Assembly: GCA_023451115.1 (NCBI GenBank)
Contig: JAEXFV010000036.1
Coordinates: 1-21,945 of the forward strand
Length of the DNA: 21,945 bases
Source: Bacillota bacterium
GTDB lineage: Bacteria > Bacillota > Clostridia > Christensenellales > CAG-138
Direction: 5' to 3'
Below the pieces are notes generated by a model. That model searched no databases and had not been told where the DNA came from. It saw only the letters and a program-made list of their open reading frames with translations. This document shows positions 6,550 through 13,709 of the stretch, in pieces. Made by a program: the position numbers and the translations under genes. The first letter of the stretch is position 1. Each line of letters starts with the position of its first letter.

Positions 6550-7170
6550 ATGCCTAAGGTTGCATTGTATGATATCACGGGCGCGCAGGTCGGCGAGATC
6601 GAGCTCTCCGAAGAAATCTTCGGCGCCCCCGTCAACGCGGCGGTAATGCATCAGGTTGTTACCGCATACCTGGCCAACCAGCGCCAGGGAACCCAGAGCG
6701 CCCTCACCCGCAGCGAAGTGCGCGGTGGCGGCATCAAGCCTTGGCGCCAGAAGGGCACCGGCCGTGCCCGCCAGGGTTCCACCCGCTCTCCCCAGTGGCG
6801 GCATGGCGGCGTGGTATTCGCGCCCAAGCCCAGGGATTACCGCCTGTGCGTGAACAAGAAAGTAAAACGCCTGGCGATGAAATCCGCCCTGTCCTCTAAG
6901 GTCAACGAAAACGAGATCATCGTATTCGACGCGCTGGACATCGCGGCTCCCAAGACCAAGGAAATGGTCAAAGTACTCAAGGCCGTAGATGTGGACAAAG
7001 CCCTCATCGTGCTGCCGGAGAAGGATGAGATCGTAGAGCGGGCTGCCAGCAACATTCCTGGCGTTAAGACCACATTGGTGGGTACGCTCAATGTATACGA
7101 GATCCTGAAGTACGAGAAGCTGATCCTCACCAAGGAAGCTCTCGCCAAGGTCGAGGAGGTGTATTGCTGA
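6550..7170 (+). CDS. rplD: 50S ribosomal protein L4
   Basis: The 206-residue protein is full length for L4. The internal loop that lines the exit tunnel is clear: RGGGIKPWRQKGTGRARQGSTRSPQWRHGGVVFAPKPRDY (about residues 58-97). The C-terminal half has the conserved ALIVLPEKDEIVERAASNIPGV and LNVYEILKYEKLILTKEAL blocks. In Escherichia coli L4 represses its own operon by binding the S10 leader, so it is the natural candidate regulator for the leader at 5323-5565. The gene has an AAAGGAGGAAG ribosome binding site, and its stop overlaps the rplW start by one base (TGATG). Confidence 0.98.
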   Translation: MPKVALYDITGAQVGEIELSEEIFGAPVNAAVMHQVVTAYLANQRQGTQSALTRSEVRGGGIKPWRQKGTGRARQGSTRSPQWRHGGVVFAPKPRDYRLCVNKKVKRLAMKSALSSKVNENEIIVFDALDIAAPKTKEMVKVLKAVDVDKALIVLPEKDEIVERAASNIPGVKTTLVGTLNVYEILKYEKLILTKEALAKVEEVYC

Positions 7171-7466
7171 TGAAGAACCCCCATGACATTATCATCAAGC
7201 CGGTGCTCACTGAAAAGAGCTACGACTACATCCCCGCCAAGACTTACACGTTCATCGTGGACAAACGGGCAAATAAGACCGAGGTCAAACAGGCGGTTGA
7301 AGCTGTGTTCGGCGTGAAGGTGGACAGCGTCCACACCGTCAACCAGATGGGCAAGATGAAGCGCCAGGGCATCCACCAGGGCCGCCGCGCTTCCACCAAA
7401 AAGGCTTATGTGAAGCTGAAGAAGGACTCCAAGGGCATTGAATTCTTCGACAGCATGTCCCAGTAA
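7170..7466 (+). CDS. rplW: 50S ribosomal protein L23
   Basis: A 98-residue L23 of normal size, with DIIIKPVLTEKSYD near the start, then YTFIVDKRANKTEVKQAVEAVFGVKV, and a basic loop MGKMKRQGIHQGRRAS. L23 lies at the tunnel exit and is the docking site for trigger factor and signal recognition particle. I chose the ATG at 7170 rather than an in-frame TTG at 7164 because GAGGAGGTG gives the better spacing and MKNPHDIIIKP matches the family start. It overlaps the rplD stop by one base, consistent with translational coupling. Confidence 0.97.
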   Translation: MKNPHDIIIKPVLTEKSYDYIPAKTYTFIVDKRANKTEVKQAVEAVFGVKVDSVHTVNQMGKMKRQGIHQGRRASTKKAYVKLKKDSKGIEFFDSMSQ

Positions 7467-7482
7467 GAGGAGGCGCAAGACA

Positions 7483-8316
7483 ATGGCTATTCGTAAAATC
7501 AATCCCACCACGCCGGGCCAGCGGTTTATGACGGTCTCCGCCTTTGATGAGATCACCTGCACCACGCCCGAGAAGTCCTTATTGACGGATCTGAGGCATT
7601 CCGGCGGCCGCAACAACCATGGCCGCATCACCGTACGCCACCGTGGCGGCGGCGCACGCAGGAAGTACCGCGTCATCGATTTTAAGCGCAACAAAGACGG
7701 CGTGCCCGCCAAGGTTGCCACCATCGAGTACGACCCCAACCGTTCCGCCAACATCGCGCTGTTGCATTACGCAGACGGCGAGAAGCGCTACATCATCGCC
7801 CCCCTGGGCCTGAGAGTTGGAGACGAGATCCTTTCCGGCGAAGGCGCTGACATCAAGATCGGCAACGCCCTGGAGATCCAGAACATCCCCGTGGGCACCA
7901 TGATCCACTGCATCGAGATCAAGCCTGGCAAAGGCGCGCAGCTGGTCCGCTCCGCGGGCAACGCCGCTCAGCTCATGGCGAAGGAAGGCAAGTACGCCCA
8001 GGTGCGTCTGCCCTCCGGCGAAGTCCGCTTGATCCCCATGAACGCAAAGGCCACCATTGGCCAGGTTGGCAATACCGACCACGAAAACATTAAGCTGGGC
8101 AAAGCCGGCCGCACCCGTCACAAGGGCTTCCGGCCCACCGTTCGCGGTTCTGTCATGAACCCCTGCGACCACCCCCACGGCGGCGGCGAGGGCAAGAGCC
8201 CCATTGGCCGCCCCGGCCCGGTTACTCCCTGGGGCAAGCCCGCTCTTGGTTACAAGACGCGCAAGACGAAAAACCCCAACGACAAGTTCATCGTCCGTCG
8301 CAGGGACGGCAAGTGA
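7483..8316 (+). CDS. rplB: 50S ribosomal protein L2
   Basis: The 277-residue protein is full length for L2. It starts MAIRKINPTTPGQRFMTVSAFDEIT and has GGRNNHGRITVRHRGGGARRKYRVIDF near residues 45-71. Its C-terminal basic region includes MNPCDHPHGGGEGKSPIGRPGPVTPWGKPALGYKTRK. The histidine in the DHPHGGGEG block corresponds to the conserved His229 region needed for peptidyl transferase activity. L2 bridges the subunits and is essential for their association. The ATG at 7483 follows AGAGGAGG; an upstream in-frame start at 7438 lies inside rplW and was rejected. Confidence 0.98.
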   Translation: MAIRKINPTTPGQRFMTVSAFDEITCTTPEKSLLTDLRHSGGRNNHGRITVRHRGGGARRKYRVIDFKRNKDGVPAKVATIEYDPNRSANIALLHYADGEKRYIIAPLGLRVGDEILSGEGADIKIGNALEIQNIPVGTMIHCIEIKPGKGAQLVRSAGNAAQLMAKEGKYAQVRLPSGEVRLIPMNAKATIGQVGNTDHENIKLGKAGRTRHKGFRPTVRGSVMNPCDHPHGGGEGKSPIGRPGPVTPWGKPALGYKTRKTKNPNDKFIVRRRDGK

Positions 8317-8335
8317 GTTAGGAAGGAGAAGGTTC

Positions 8336-8617
8336 ATGAGCAGGTCCATTAAAAAAGGCCCCTTTGTGTGTGAGCGCCTCTACAAGCGCATCGCAGATAT
8401 GAACGAGAGCGGCAAGAAGACCGTAGTGAAAACCTGGTCTCGCGCTTCCACCATATTCCCCGAGTTCGTCGGCCACACCATCGCCGTACACGACGGCCGC
8501 AAGCACGTGCCCGTGTATGTAACGGAGGAAATGGTTGGCCACAAACTGGGCGAATTCGCCCCCACCCGGACATTCCGCGGCCATAGGGGCAGCGAGAAGT
8601 CCTCGGGCGCCAGGTAA
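8336..8617 (+). CDS. rpsS: 30S ribosomal protein S19
   Basis: A 93-residue S19 of standard length that begins MSRSIKKGPFVCERLYKRI. It contains TWSRASTIFPEFVGHTIAVHDGRKHVPVYVTEEMVGHKLGEFAPTRTFRGH in the conserved order. S19 lies in the 30S head, pairs with S13, and contacts the A-site finger and tRNA. AGGAAGGAGAAGG provides the ribosome binding site. The longer open frame upstream (from 8204) is inside rplB and is not real. Confidence 0.98.
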   Translation: MSRSIKKGPFVCERLYKRIADMNESGKKTVVKTWSRASTIFPEFVGHTIAVHDGRKHVPVYVTEEMVGHKLGEFAPTRTFRGHRGSEKSSGAR

Positions 8618-8632
8618 GGAGGGAAACAGAGA

Positions 8633-9019
8633 ATGGCAACTAGGTCTAGAGAGAAAACAGCGGCCCGCCGCGAAAACGCCGACAAGCGTCCCCACGCCGT
8701 CGCCCGCTACATTCGCATTTCCTCCCGCAAGGTAAAGGTTGTAATCGACCTGATCCGCGGGAAGTCCGTGGCAGAAGCCCAGGCGATCCTCATGTATACG
8801 CCCAAGGCTGCCAGCGAGCCGGTGATCAAATTGCTCAATTCCGCAGTAGCGAACGCGGAGAACAACTTGGACATGAGCCGTGACAACTTGTATGTTGCAG
8901 AGGTGTATGCCAACCAGGGCCCCACACTCAAACGGTATCGTCCCCGCGCTCAGGGCCGTGCAACCCGCATTCGCAAACGCACGAGCCACATCACCATCAT
9001 CCTGGATCAGGCGAAGTAA
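8633..9019 (+). CDS. rplV: 50S ribosomal protein L22
   Basis: The 128-residue protein contains the L22 core from about residue 20: HAVARYIRISSRKVKVVIDLIRGKSVAEAQAIL, then LLNSAVANAENN, LYVAEVYANQGPTLKRYRPRAQGRATRIRKRTSHITIIL. The tunnel beta-hairpin (PTLKRYRPRAQGRATRI) is intact. The first 18 or so residues, rich in arginine and lysine, extend beyond the shorter L22 of Bacillus, a variation seen in several clostridial lineages. An AAGGAGGG ribosome binding site precedes the ATG. L22 helps 23S rRNA folding, and mutations in its hairpin are known to alter macrolide sensitivity. Nothing here suggests such a change. Confidence 0.97.
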   Translation: MATRSREKTAARRENADKRPHAVARYIRISSRKVKVVIDLIRGKSVAEAQAILMYTPKAASEPVIKLLNSAVANAENNLDMSRDNLYVAEVYANQGPTLKRYRPRAQGRATRIRKRTSHITIILDQAK

Positions 9020-9034
9020 GGAGGAACAACGGCA

Positions 9035-9688
9035 ATGGGTCAAAAGGTTAATCCAAACGGCTTCCGCGTCGGCGTCATCAGGGACTGGAATACCCGCTGG
9101 TATGCTTCCAAGAAGGACTTCGCCGACTACCTCGTGGAAGATAAGAAGATCCGCGAGTTTGTGAAGAAAAAGTATTATGCGGCCAGCATTTCCCGCATTG
9201 AGATTGAGCGGGCCGCCAACAAGATCACGGTCAACATTTACACCGGCCGGCCCGGCATGCTCATTGGCAAGGGCGGCGCAGGCGTAGAAACCATCAAGGC
9301 GGACATCTCCGGCTTGGTAGGCAAGGCCGTTAGCGTGAACATTATGGAAGTCCGCAACGTGGACACCGATGCGCAGCTGGTAGCGGAAAACATCGCAGCG
9401 CAGCTGGAAAAGCGTATTTCCTTCCGCCGGGCTATGAAGCAGGCTATGGGCCGCTCCATGAAGGCGGGCGCCAAGGGCATTAAGCTCATGTGCGCAGGCC
9501 GCTTGGGCGGCGCGGAAATCGCCCGCACCGAAGGCTACCACGATGGCTCCATCCCCCTGCAGACCATGCGTGCCGACATCGAGTACGGCTTTGCCGAAGC
9601 CGCCACTACCTATGGCCGCATCGGCGTTAAGGTGTGGATCTATAAGGGCGAGGTGCTGGGTAAGCGCCGCCAGGAAGGAGGCAAATAA
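9035..9688 (+). CDS. rpsC: 30S ribosomal protein S3
   Basis: The 217-residue protein is full length for S3. It starts MGQKVNPNGFRVGVIRDWNTRWYA. The KH domain includes the GXXG loop in GMLIGKGGAGVETI (about residues 74-87). The C-terminal domain has ISFRRAMKQAMGRSMKAGAKGIKLMCAGRLGGAEIARTE and GRIGVKVWIYKGEVL. S3 forms part of the mRNA entry channel helicase with S4 and S5. An AGGAGGAAC ribosome binding site precedes the ATG. The stop is only two bases before the rplP start, so the two are probably coupled. Confidence 0.98.
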   Translation: MGQKVNPNGFRVGVIRDWNTRWYASKKDFADYLVEDKKIREFVKKKYYAASISRIEIERAANKITVNIYTGRPGMLIGKGGAGVETIKADISGLVGKAVSVNIMEVRNVDTDAQLVAENIAAQLEKRISFRRAMKQAMGRSMKAGAKGIKLMCAGRLGGAEIARTEGYHDGSIPLQTMRADIEYGFAEAATTYGRIGVKVWIYKGEVLGKRRQEGGK

Positions 9689-9690
9689 CC

Positions 9691-10134
9691 ATGTTGATGC
9701 CCAAAAGAGTCAAGAGACGTAGGGTGTTCCGGGGCCGCATGAAGGGCAAGGCTCTCCGGGGCAACGTGATTACCTACGGCGAATATGGCCTGGTGGCCAT
9801 GGAGCCCGCCTGGATCACCAGCAACCAGATTGAGGCCGCTCGTGTGGCCATGACCCGTTACATTAAGCGTGGCGGTCAGGTCTGGATCAAGATTTTCCCC
9901 GATAAGCCCGTTACGGCAAAGCCCGCCGGCACCCGCATGGGTTCTGGTAAAGGCGCGCCCGAGTATTGGGTAGCGGTGGTAAAGCCCGGCCGCGTGATGT
10001 TTGAAATCGCCGGCGTGGACGAAAGCATTGCCAAAGAGGCGCTGCGCCTTGCTATGCATAAGCTGCCGCTCAAGAGTAAGATCATGAGGAAGGAAACCGT
10101 TGAGGAAGTAGGTGCGAGCAATGAAAGCGAATAA
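9691..10134 (+). CDS. rplP: 50S ribosomal protein L16
   Basis: A 147-residue L16 beginning MLMPKRVKRRRVFRGRMKGKALRGN, the usual family start. It has ITSNQIEAARVAMTRYIKRGGQVWIKIFPDKPVTAKPAGTRMGSGKGAPEYWVAVVKPG in the conserved order. L16 lies near the A-site tRNA and the GTPase-associated centre and is a late assembly protein. The ribosome binding site AGGAAGGAGG is inside the end of rpsC. The C-terminal coding bases overlap the rpmC start by 14 bases. Confidence 0.98.
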   Translation: MLMPKRVKRRRVFRGRMKGKALRGNVITYGEYGLVAMEPAWITSNQIEAARVAMTRYIKRGGQVWIKIFPDKPVTAKPAGTRMGSGKGAPEYWVAVVKPGRVMFEIAGVDESIAKEALRLAMHKLPLKSKIMRKETVEEVGASNESE

Positions 10135-10327
10135 GGTTCGGGAATTGACAACTGAGGAACTTAATGCGCGTGAAAAAGAGCTCAAGACTGAGCTGTTCAA
10201 CCTCCGCTTCCAGCTGGCCACCGGGCAGCTTGCCAATCCCCAGCGGATTAAGGAGTGCAAGAAAGATATCGCCCGGGTCAAGACGCTGATCCGTGAGCGC
10301 GAGCTCAAAGCGGCCGTCGCCGAGTAA
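10121..10327 (+). CDS. rpmC: 50S ribosomal protein L29
   Basis: A 68-residue L29 with the diagnostic KVRELTTEELNAREKELKTELFNLRFQLATGQLANPQRIKECKKDIARVKTLIRERE pattern, an all-helical hairpin. L29 borders the tunnel exit beside L23. I chose the ATG at 10121 over the GTG at 10112: AGGTG lies six bases upstream, and MKANKVREL is the normal start. It overlaps the end of rplP by 14 bases in another frame. Confidence 0.96.
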   Translation: MKANKVRELTTEELNAREKELKTELFNLRFQLATGQLANPQRIKECKKDIARVKTLIRERELKAAVAE

Positions 10328-10339
10328 GGAGGAGCAGGA

Positions 10340-10603
10340 ATGGAAACGAATGCGAGAGGCTACCGCAAGACCCGCACCGGCGTGGTCGTTAGCGATAAGA
10401 TGGACAAGACGATTGTCGTTGCCATCAAAACCAAGGTGCGCCATCCCCTCTACGGCAAAATGGTCAACCGTACCCGCAAGTTTAAGGCTCATGACGAAGA
10501 GAACGCTTGCGGCGTTGGCGACACCGTGAGGATCATGGAGACCCGCCCGCTGTCCAAGGATAAGCGCTGGCGCTTGGTCGAGATCATCGAAAAGGCCAAG
10601 TAA
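10340..10603 (+). CDS. rpsQ: 30S ribosomal protein S17
   Basis: An 87-residue S17 with an OB-fold. RKTRTGVVVSDKMDKTIVVAIKTKVRHPLYGKMV and the motif FKAHDEENACGVGDTVRIMETRPLSKDKRWRLVEII are all in the conserved order. It is a primary binding protein of the 16S rRNA 5' domain. AAGGAGGAGCAGGA gives a strong ribosome binding site 12 bases after rpmC. Confidence 0.97.
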   Translation: METNARGYRKTRTGVVVSDKMDKTIVVAIKTKVRHPLYGKMVNRTRKFKAHDEENACGVGDTVRIMETRPLSKDKRWRLVEIIEKAK

Positions 10604-10623
10604 GGGCAGAAGGAGGAACTGAG

Positions 10624-10992
10624 ATGATTCAACCACAGACCAGGTTAAAGGTCGCGGACAATAGCGGCGCCAAGGAAATCATGTGCATCCGCGTACTGGG
10701 CGGATCCTTCCGCCGGTCCGCAAACATCGGCGATGTGATCGTGGCCAGCGTAAAATCCGCTGCCCCCGGTGGCGCCGTAAAGAAGAAGGACGTAGTCAAG
10801 GCTGTTGTGGTTCGTTCCGTCAGCGGCGTGCACCGTGCAGATGGCAGCCATATCCGCTTTGACGATAACGCTGCCGTTATCATCAACGACCAGAAGCAGC
10901 CCCGTGGCACCCGTATTTTCGGGCCTGTGGCCAGGGAATTGCGTGAGCGCGATTATATGAAGATCGTGTCCCTGGCGCCGGAAGTGCTGTGA
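10624..10992 (+). CDS. rplN: 50S ribosomal protein L14
   Basis: The 122-residue protein is exactly the family length. It starts MIQPQTRLKVADNSGAKEIMCIRVLGGS and continues with IGDVIVASVKSAAPGG, KKDVVKAVVVRS, and RFDDNAAVIINDQKQPRGTRIFGPVARELRERDYMKIVSLAPEVL. L14 lies at the subunit interface and binds the silencing factor RsfS. AGAAGGAGGAAC precedes the ATG. Confidence 0.98.
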   Translation: MIQPQTRLKVADNSGAKEIMCIRVLGGSFRRSANIGDVIVASVKSAAPGGAVKKKDVVKAVVVRSVSGVHRADGSHIRFDDNAAVIINDQKQPRGTRIFGPVARELRERDYMKIVSLAPEVL

Positions 10993-11004
10993 GGAGGATG
11001 AACG

Positions 11005-11322
11005 ATGAATAAGCTCAACGTCAAAAAAGACGATACCGTAGTCGTCATCGCCGGCAAAGATAAGGGCGCAAAGGGCAAAGTGCTGGTAGCACTGCCTGAC
11101 AAAGAGCGCGTGATCGTGCAGAATGCCAACATGATCACCCGCCACAAGAAGCCTCGCCGTCAGGGCGAGACCGGCGGCCGCATTCAGCAGGAAGGCACCA
11201 TCCATGTATCCAACGTGATGCTGGTTTGCCCCCACTGCGATAAGGCTACCCGCGTAGGCCATGCCTTTGATGGCGATAAGAAAGTCCGCGTTTGCAAAAA
11301 GTGCGGCAAAAACATCGACTAA
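11005..11322 (+). CDS. rplX: 50S ribosomal protein L24
   Basis: A 105-residue L24. The KOW motif is near the start (DDTVVVIAGKDKGAKGKVLVALPDKERVIVQNANMITRHKKP), followed by GGRIQQEGTIHVSNVMLVCPHC. The C-terminus carries two paired cysteines, CPHC and CKKC, so this copy looks zinc-binding, as in many Clostridia. L24 initiates 50S assembly on the 23S rRNA 5' domain. GAGGAGGATGAACG is the ribosome binding site. Confidence 0.97.
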   Translation: MNKLNVKKDDTVVVIAGKDKGAKGKVLVALPDKERVIVQNANMITRHKKPRRQGETGGRIQQEGTIHVSNVMLVCPHCDKATRVGHAFDGDKKVRVCKKCGKNID

Positions 11323-11345
11323 TACCGGAAAGGAGGACGTTTCAA

Positions 11346-11969
11346 GTGGCAAAGAAAAATGACAACACCCAGGCCGCAGCCAAGAAAAAGGGCGGCCAGG
11401 AAGAAATGAAGCCCTTCTCCGGTGCACCGCGCCTTAAGGAGAAATACTCCAGCGAGGTTGCTCCCGCCATGAAGGAAAAATTCAATTACCATAATGTCAT
11501 GGAAATCCCCCGCCTGGAGAAAATCGTGCTCAATATGGGCTTGGGTTCTGAAAAGGACAATGCCAAGGGCATCGAAGCTGCCTGCCAGGAGCTGGCCATC
11601 ATCACCGGCCAGAAACCCATCGTCACCAAAGCCAAGAAGTCCGTTGCAAACTTCAAGGTGCGTGAGGGCATGAACGTAGGCGCCAAGGTTACTCTGCGGG
11701 GTGACCGGATGTACTACTTTGCCGACAAGCTCATGAACATCGTGCTGCCCCGTGTGCGCGACTTCCGCGGCGTGTCCGACAAGTCTTTCGATGGCCGTGG
11801 CAATTACGCAATGGGCCTGAAGGAACAGCTGATCTTCCCTGAGATCAACTATGACGATGTAGACAAGGTACGCGGCATGGACATCGTGTTCGTTACCACC
11901 GCCAAGAGCGATGAAGAAGCCAAAGCGCTGCTCACCCTCATGGGGATGCCGTTTGTACAGGGCGAATAA
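11346..11969 (+). CDS. rplE: 50S ribosomal protein L5 with N-terminal extension
   Basis: The L5 core is complete from about residue 25: RLKEKYSSEVAPAMKEKFNYHNVMEIPRLEKIVLNMGLG, then GQKPIVTKAKKSVANFKVREGMNVGAKVTLRG, and FRGVSDKSFDGRGNYAMGLKEQLIFPEINYDDVDKVRGMDIVFVTTAKSDEEAKALL. The start is GTG at 11346, preceded by AAAGGAGGACG at ideal spacing, giving 208 residues. This adds about 25 lysine/glutamine/alanine-rich residues before the usual 179-180 residue protein. An ATG at 11406 would shorten the extension but has a weak ribosome binding site. L5 binds 5S rRNA and contacts P-site tRNA and S13 across the subunit interface. Confidence 0.95.
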   Translation: MAKKNDNTQAAAKKKGGQEEMKPFSGAPRLKEKYSSEVAPAMKEKFNYHNVMEIPRLEKIVLNMGLGSEKDNAKGIEAACQELAIITGQKPIVTKAKKSVANFKVREGMNVGAKVTLRGDRMYYFADKLMNIVLPRVRDFRGVSDKSFDGRGNYAMGLKEQLIFPEINYDDVDKVRGMDIVFVTTAKSDEEAKALLTLMGMPFVQGE

Positions 11970-11981
11970 GGAGGAGAAACC

Positions 11982-12167
11982 GTGGCAAAGAAAAGCATGA
12001 TTAACAAGCAGCAGGCTGCGCCCAAGTTCAGCACCCGCGCTTATACCCGCTGCCGCATCTGCGGCCGCCCCCATTCGGTGCTGCGTAAATATGGCATCTG
12101 CCGCATCTGCTTCCGCAACCTGGCGTATAAGGGCGAAATCCCTGGCGTACGCAAGGCAAGCTGGTAA
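11982..12167 (+). CDS. rpsZ: 30S ribosomal protein S14, zinc-binding type Z
   Basis: The short 61-residue form of S14 has four cysteines in CRIC (24-27) and CRIC (40-43), which bind one zinc ion. It continues FRNLAYKGEIPGVRKASW, the standard ending. S14 sits in the 30S head beside S3 and S10. The start is GTG at 11982 after AAGGAGGAGAAACC. The longer zinc-free paralogue used during zinc starvation in some Firmicutes is not in this window. The gene is also called rpsN in many annotations. Confidence 0.97.
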   Translation: MAKKSMINKQQAAPKFSTRAYTRCRICGRPHSVLRKYGICRICFRNLAYKGEIPGVRKASW

Positions 12168-12182
12168 AAGGAGGGAATGAAC

Positions 12183-12575
12183 ATGACCGATCCTATCGCC
12201 GATATGTTAACCCGTATCCGGAATGCCCTGGTGGCGAAGCATGACGTTGTGGACGTACCCGCTTCCACCATGAAGAAAGCCATTGCCCAAATCCTTCTGA
12301 GCGAGGGTTATATTAAGGGTTACGAACTCACGGAAAATGGCATCCAGAAGAACATTCGCATCCAGCTCAAGTATGGCCCCAACAAGCAGCGGGTCATCGT
12401 AGGGCTCAAGCGCATCAGCAAGCCTGGCCTTCGGGTTTATGCCCGGAAAGACCAGATGCCCAAAGTATTGGGTGGCCTTGGCACCGCTATTGTCTCCACC
12501 TCCCGTGGCGTCATGACGGACAAAGAGGCGCGCAAGCTGGGCGTGGGCGGCGAAGTGCTGGCTTACGTGTGGTAA
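12183..12575 (+). CDS. rpsH: 30S ribosomal protein S8
   Basis: A 130-residue S8 beginning MTDPIADMLTRIRNALVAKHDVVDVPASTMKK. The C-terminus reads STSRGVMTDKEARKLGVGGEVLAYVW, the typical GE(V/I)LAYVW ending. I chose the ATG at 12183 rather than 12177 because AAGGAGGG is only two bases from the first but eight from the second. S8 binds the central domain of 16S rRNA and in Escherichia coli represses the spc operon by binding its mRNA. It is followed by an unusually long and structured gap before rplF. Confidence 0.97.
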   Translation: MTDPIADMLTRIRNALVAKHDVVDVPASTMKKAIAQILLSEGYIKGYELTENGIQKNIRIQLKYGPNKQRVIVGLKRISKPGLRVYARKDQMPKVLGGLGTAIVSTSRGVMTDKEARKLGVGGEVLAYVW

Positions 12576-12762
12576 AAGCCCTGGCTGCAGGCTCCCCGCA
12601 GTTTTGCGGCGGAGCCCAAGCGCTACGGCGGGCTTTTGGGACGGCGCCAATCTTGGCGAGCCGCCCCGGCGGGCGTTTTCCGCAAACTTACGGAAACGGC
12701 CGCAAAGCCCCTTGCCCCCTTACAGTATCAATTTTGCGCGAGAGCGCATGGAGGTGTAACAA
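12576..12762 (+). promoter_or_regulatory. Structured gap between rpsH and rplF with attenuator-like hairpins
   Basis: This 187-nt spacer is long for the middle of an spc operon. GGCTCCCCGCA (12590-12600) pairs with TGCGG-c-GGAGCC (12605-12616), giving 11 bp with one bulge. The 3' arm of that hairpin, GGAGCCC (12611-12617), can instead pair with GGGCTTT (12630-12636) and run into TTTT, a terminator-like shape. The two folds exclude each other. Further hairpins are CGCCAA-TC-TTGGCG (12645-12658) and CGTTTTCCG/CGGAAACG (12674-12698). GGAGGTG just before 12763 serves rplF. I see no credible gene here. Confidence 0.55.
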
Positions 12763-13302
12763 ATGTCTCGTATCGGAAAACTTCCGGTCAGTATCCTTTC
12801 CGGAGTGACAATCACGGTCGGTGAAGATAACACCGTAACTGTGAAGGGCCCAAAGGGCCAGCTCACCCAGAAAATTTCCAAGGACATGATCCTGGAGCAG
12901 GAAAACGGCGTGCTCACAGTCAAGCGCCCCAGCGATGATAAAACCCATCGTTCGCTGCATGGCCTGACCCGTACGCTGATCAACAATATGGTAATCGGCG
13001 TTACCTCCGGTTTTTCCAAGAACCTGGACATCGTAGGCGTTGGTTACAGGGCTCAGAAGCAGGGCAACAAGCTGGTGCTTAACGTGGGATACTCCCACCC
13101 TGTGGAATTCGAAGAGCCCAAGGGCATCACGTTTGATGTCCCCAGCCCCAACAAGATCACGGTCAGCGGCATTGACAAGCAGCAGGTTGGCCAGATCGCA
13201 GCCAATATCCGTGCGGTGCGTGAGCCGGAACCCTACAAGGGCAAAGGTATCAAGTACGACTATGAAGTGGTACGCCGCAAGGAAGGCAAAACGGGCAAAT
13301 AG
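12763..13302 (+). CDS. rplF: 50S ribosomal protein L6
   Basis: The 179-residue protein is standard for L6: MSRIGKLPVSILSGVTITV, VKGPKGQLTQKIS, then GFSKNLDIVGVGYRAQKQGNKLVLNVGYSHPVEF, and the C-terminal signature NKITVSGIDKQQVGQIAANIRAVREPEPYKGKGIKYDYEVVRRKEGKTGK. L6 lies near the GTPase-associated region of the 50S subunit and the sarcin-ricin loop. GGAGGTGTAACAA precedes the ATG. Expression may depend on read-through of the structured spacer upstream. Confidence 0.98.
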   Translation: MSRIGKLPVSILSGVTITVGEDNTVTVKGPKGQLTQKISKDMILEQENGVLTVKRPSDDKTHRSLHGLTRTLINNMVIGVTSGFSKNLDIVGVGYRAQKQGNKLVLNVGYSHPVEFEEPKGITFDVPSPNKITVSGIDKQQVGQIAANIRAVREPEPYKGKGIKYDYEVVRRKEGKTGK

Positions 13303-13325
13303 CGCGTAGGAAGGAGTGACGAGAG

Positions 13326-13694
13326 ATGATCACAAAGATCGACAAAAATGCCGTGCGTAAGGCGCGCCACAACCGTACCCGCAGGCATATCATCGGGACG
13401 GCAGAGCGCCCCAGGCTCAACGTTTACCGCAGCCTGAACAACATTTATGCACAGCTCATCAACGATGAAATCGGCAATACCCTGGTCGCCGCTTCCACGC
13501 TGGACGCTGAACTCAAAGGCAAGCTGGACGATAAGTCCAAGGTAGAAGCCTCCAAAATGGTGGGCGAGCTCATCGGCGAGCGCGCCAAGGCCAAGGGCGT
13601 TACCAAGGTTGTGTTTGATCGCGGCGGCTACCTCTACACTGGCCGCGTCGCGGCAGTGGCCGAGGGCGCGCGCAAGGCCGGGCTGGACTTCTAA
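13326..13694 (+). CDS. rplR: 50S ribosomal protein L18
   Basis: A 122-residue L18 with RKARHNRTRRHIIGTAERPRLNVYRSLNNIYAQLINDEIGNTLVAAST near the start. The ending KVVFDRGGYLYTGRVAAVAEGARKAGLDF is the family signature. L18 binds 5S rRNA with L5 and carries it into the 50S subunit. AAGGAGTGACGAG is the ribosome binding site. Confidence 0.97.
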   Translation: MITKIDKNAVRKARHNRTRRHIIGTAERPRLNVYRSLNNIYAQLINDEIGNTLVAASTLDAELKGKLDDKSKVEASKMVGELIGERAKAKGVTKVVFDRGGYLYTGRVAAVAEGARKAGLDF

Positions 13695-13709
13695 GGAGGA
13701 ACAATAACA

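Noticed and set aside
8318..9541. A 407-codon minus-strand open frame under rpsS, rplV and rpsC
   Set aside because: Long antisense frames arise from GC-rich third positions of highly expressed genes; the protein has no recognisable motif and crosses three real genes.
12569..12808. A 79-codon open frame through the rpsH-rplF gap
   Set aside because: No ribosome binding site, it overlaps both neighbours, and its arginine/proline-rich content follows from the GC-rich spacer.
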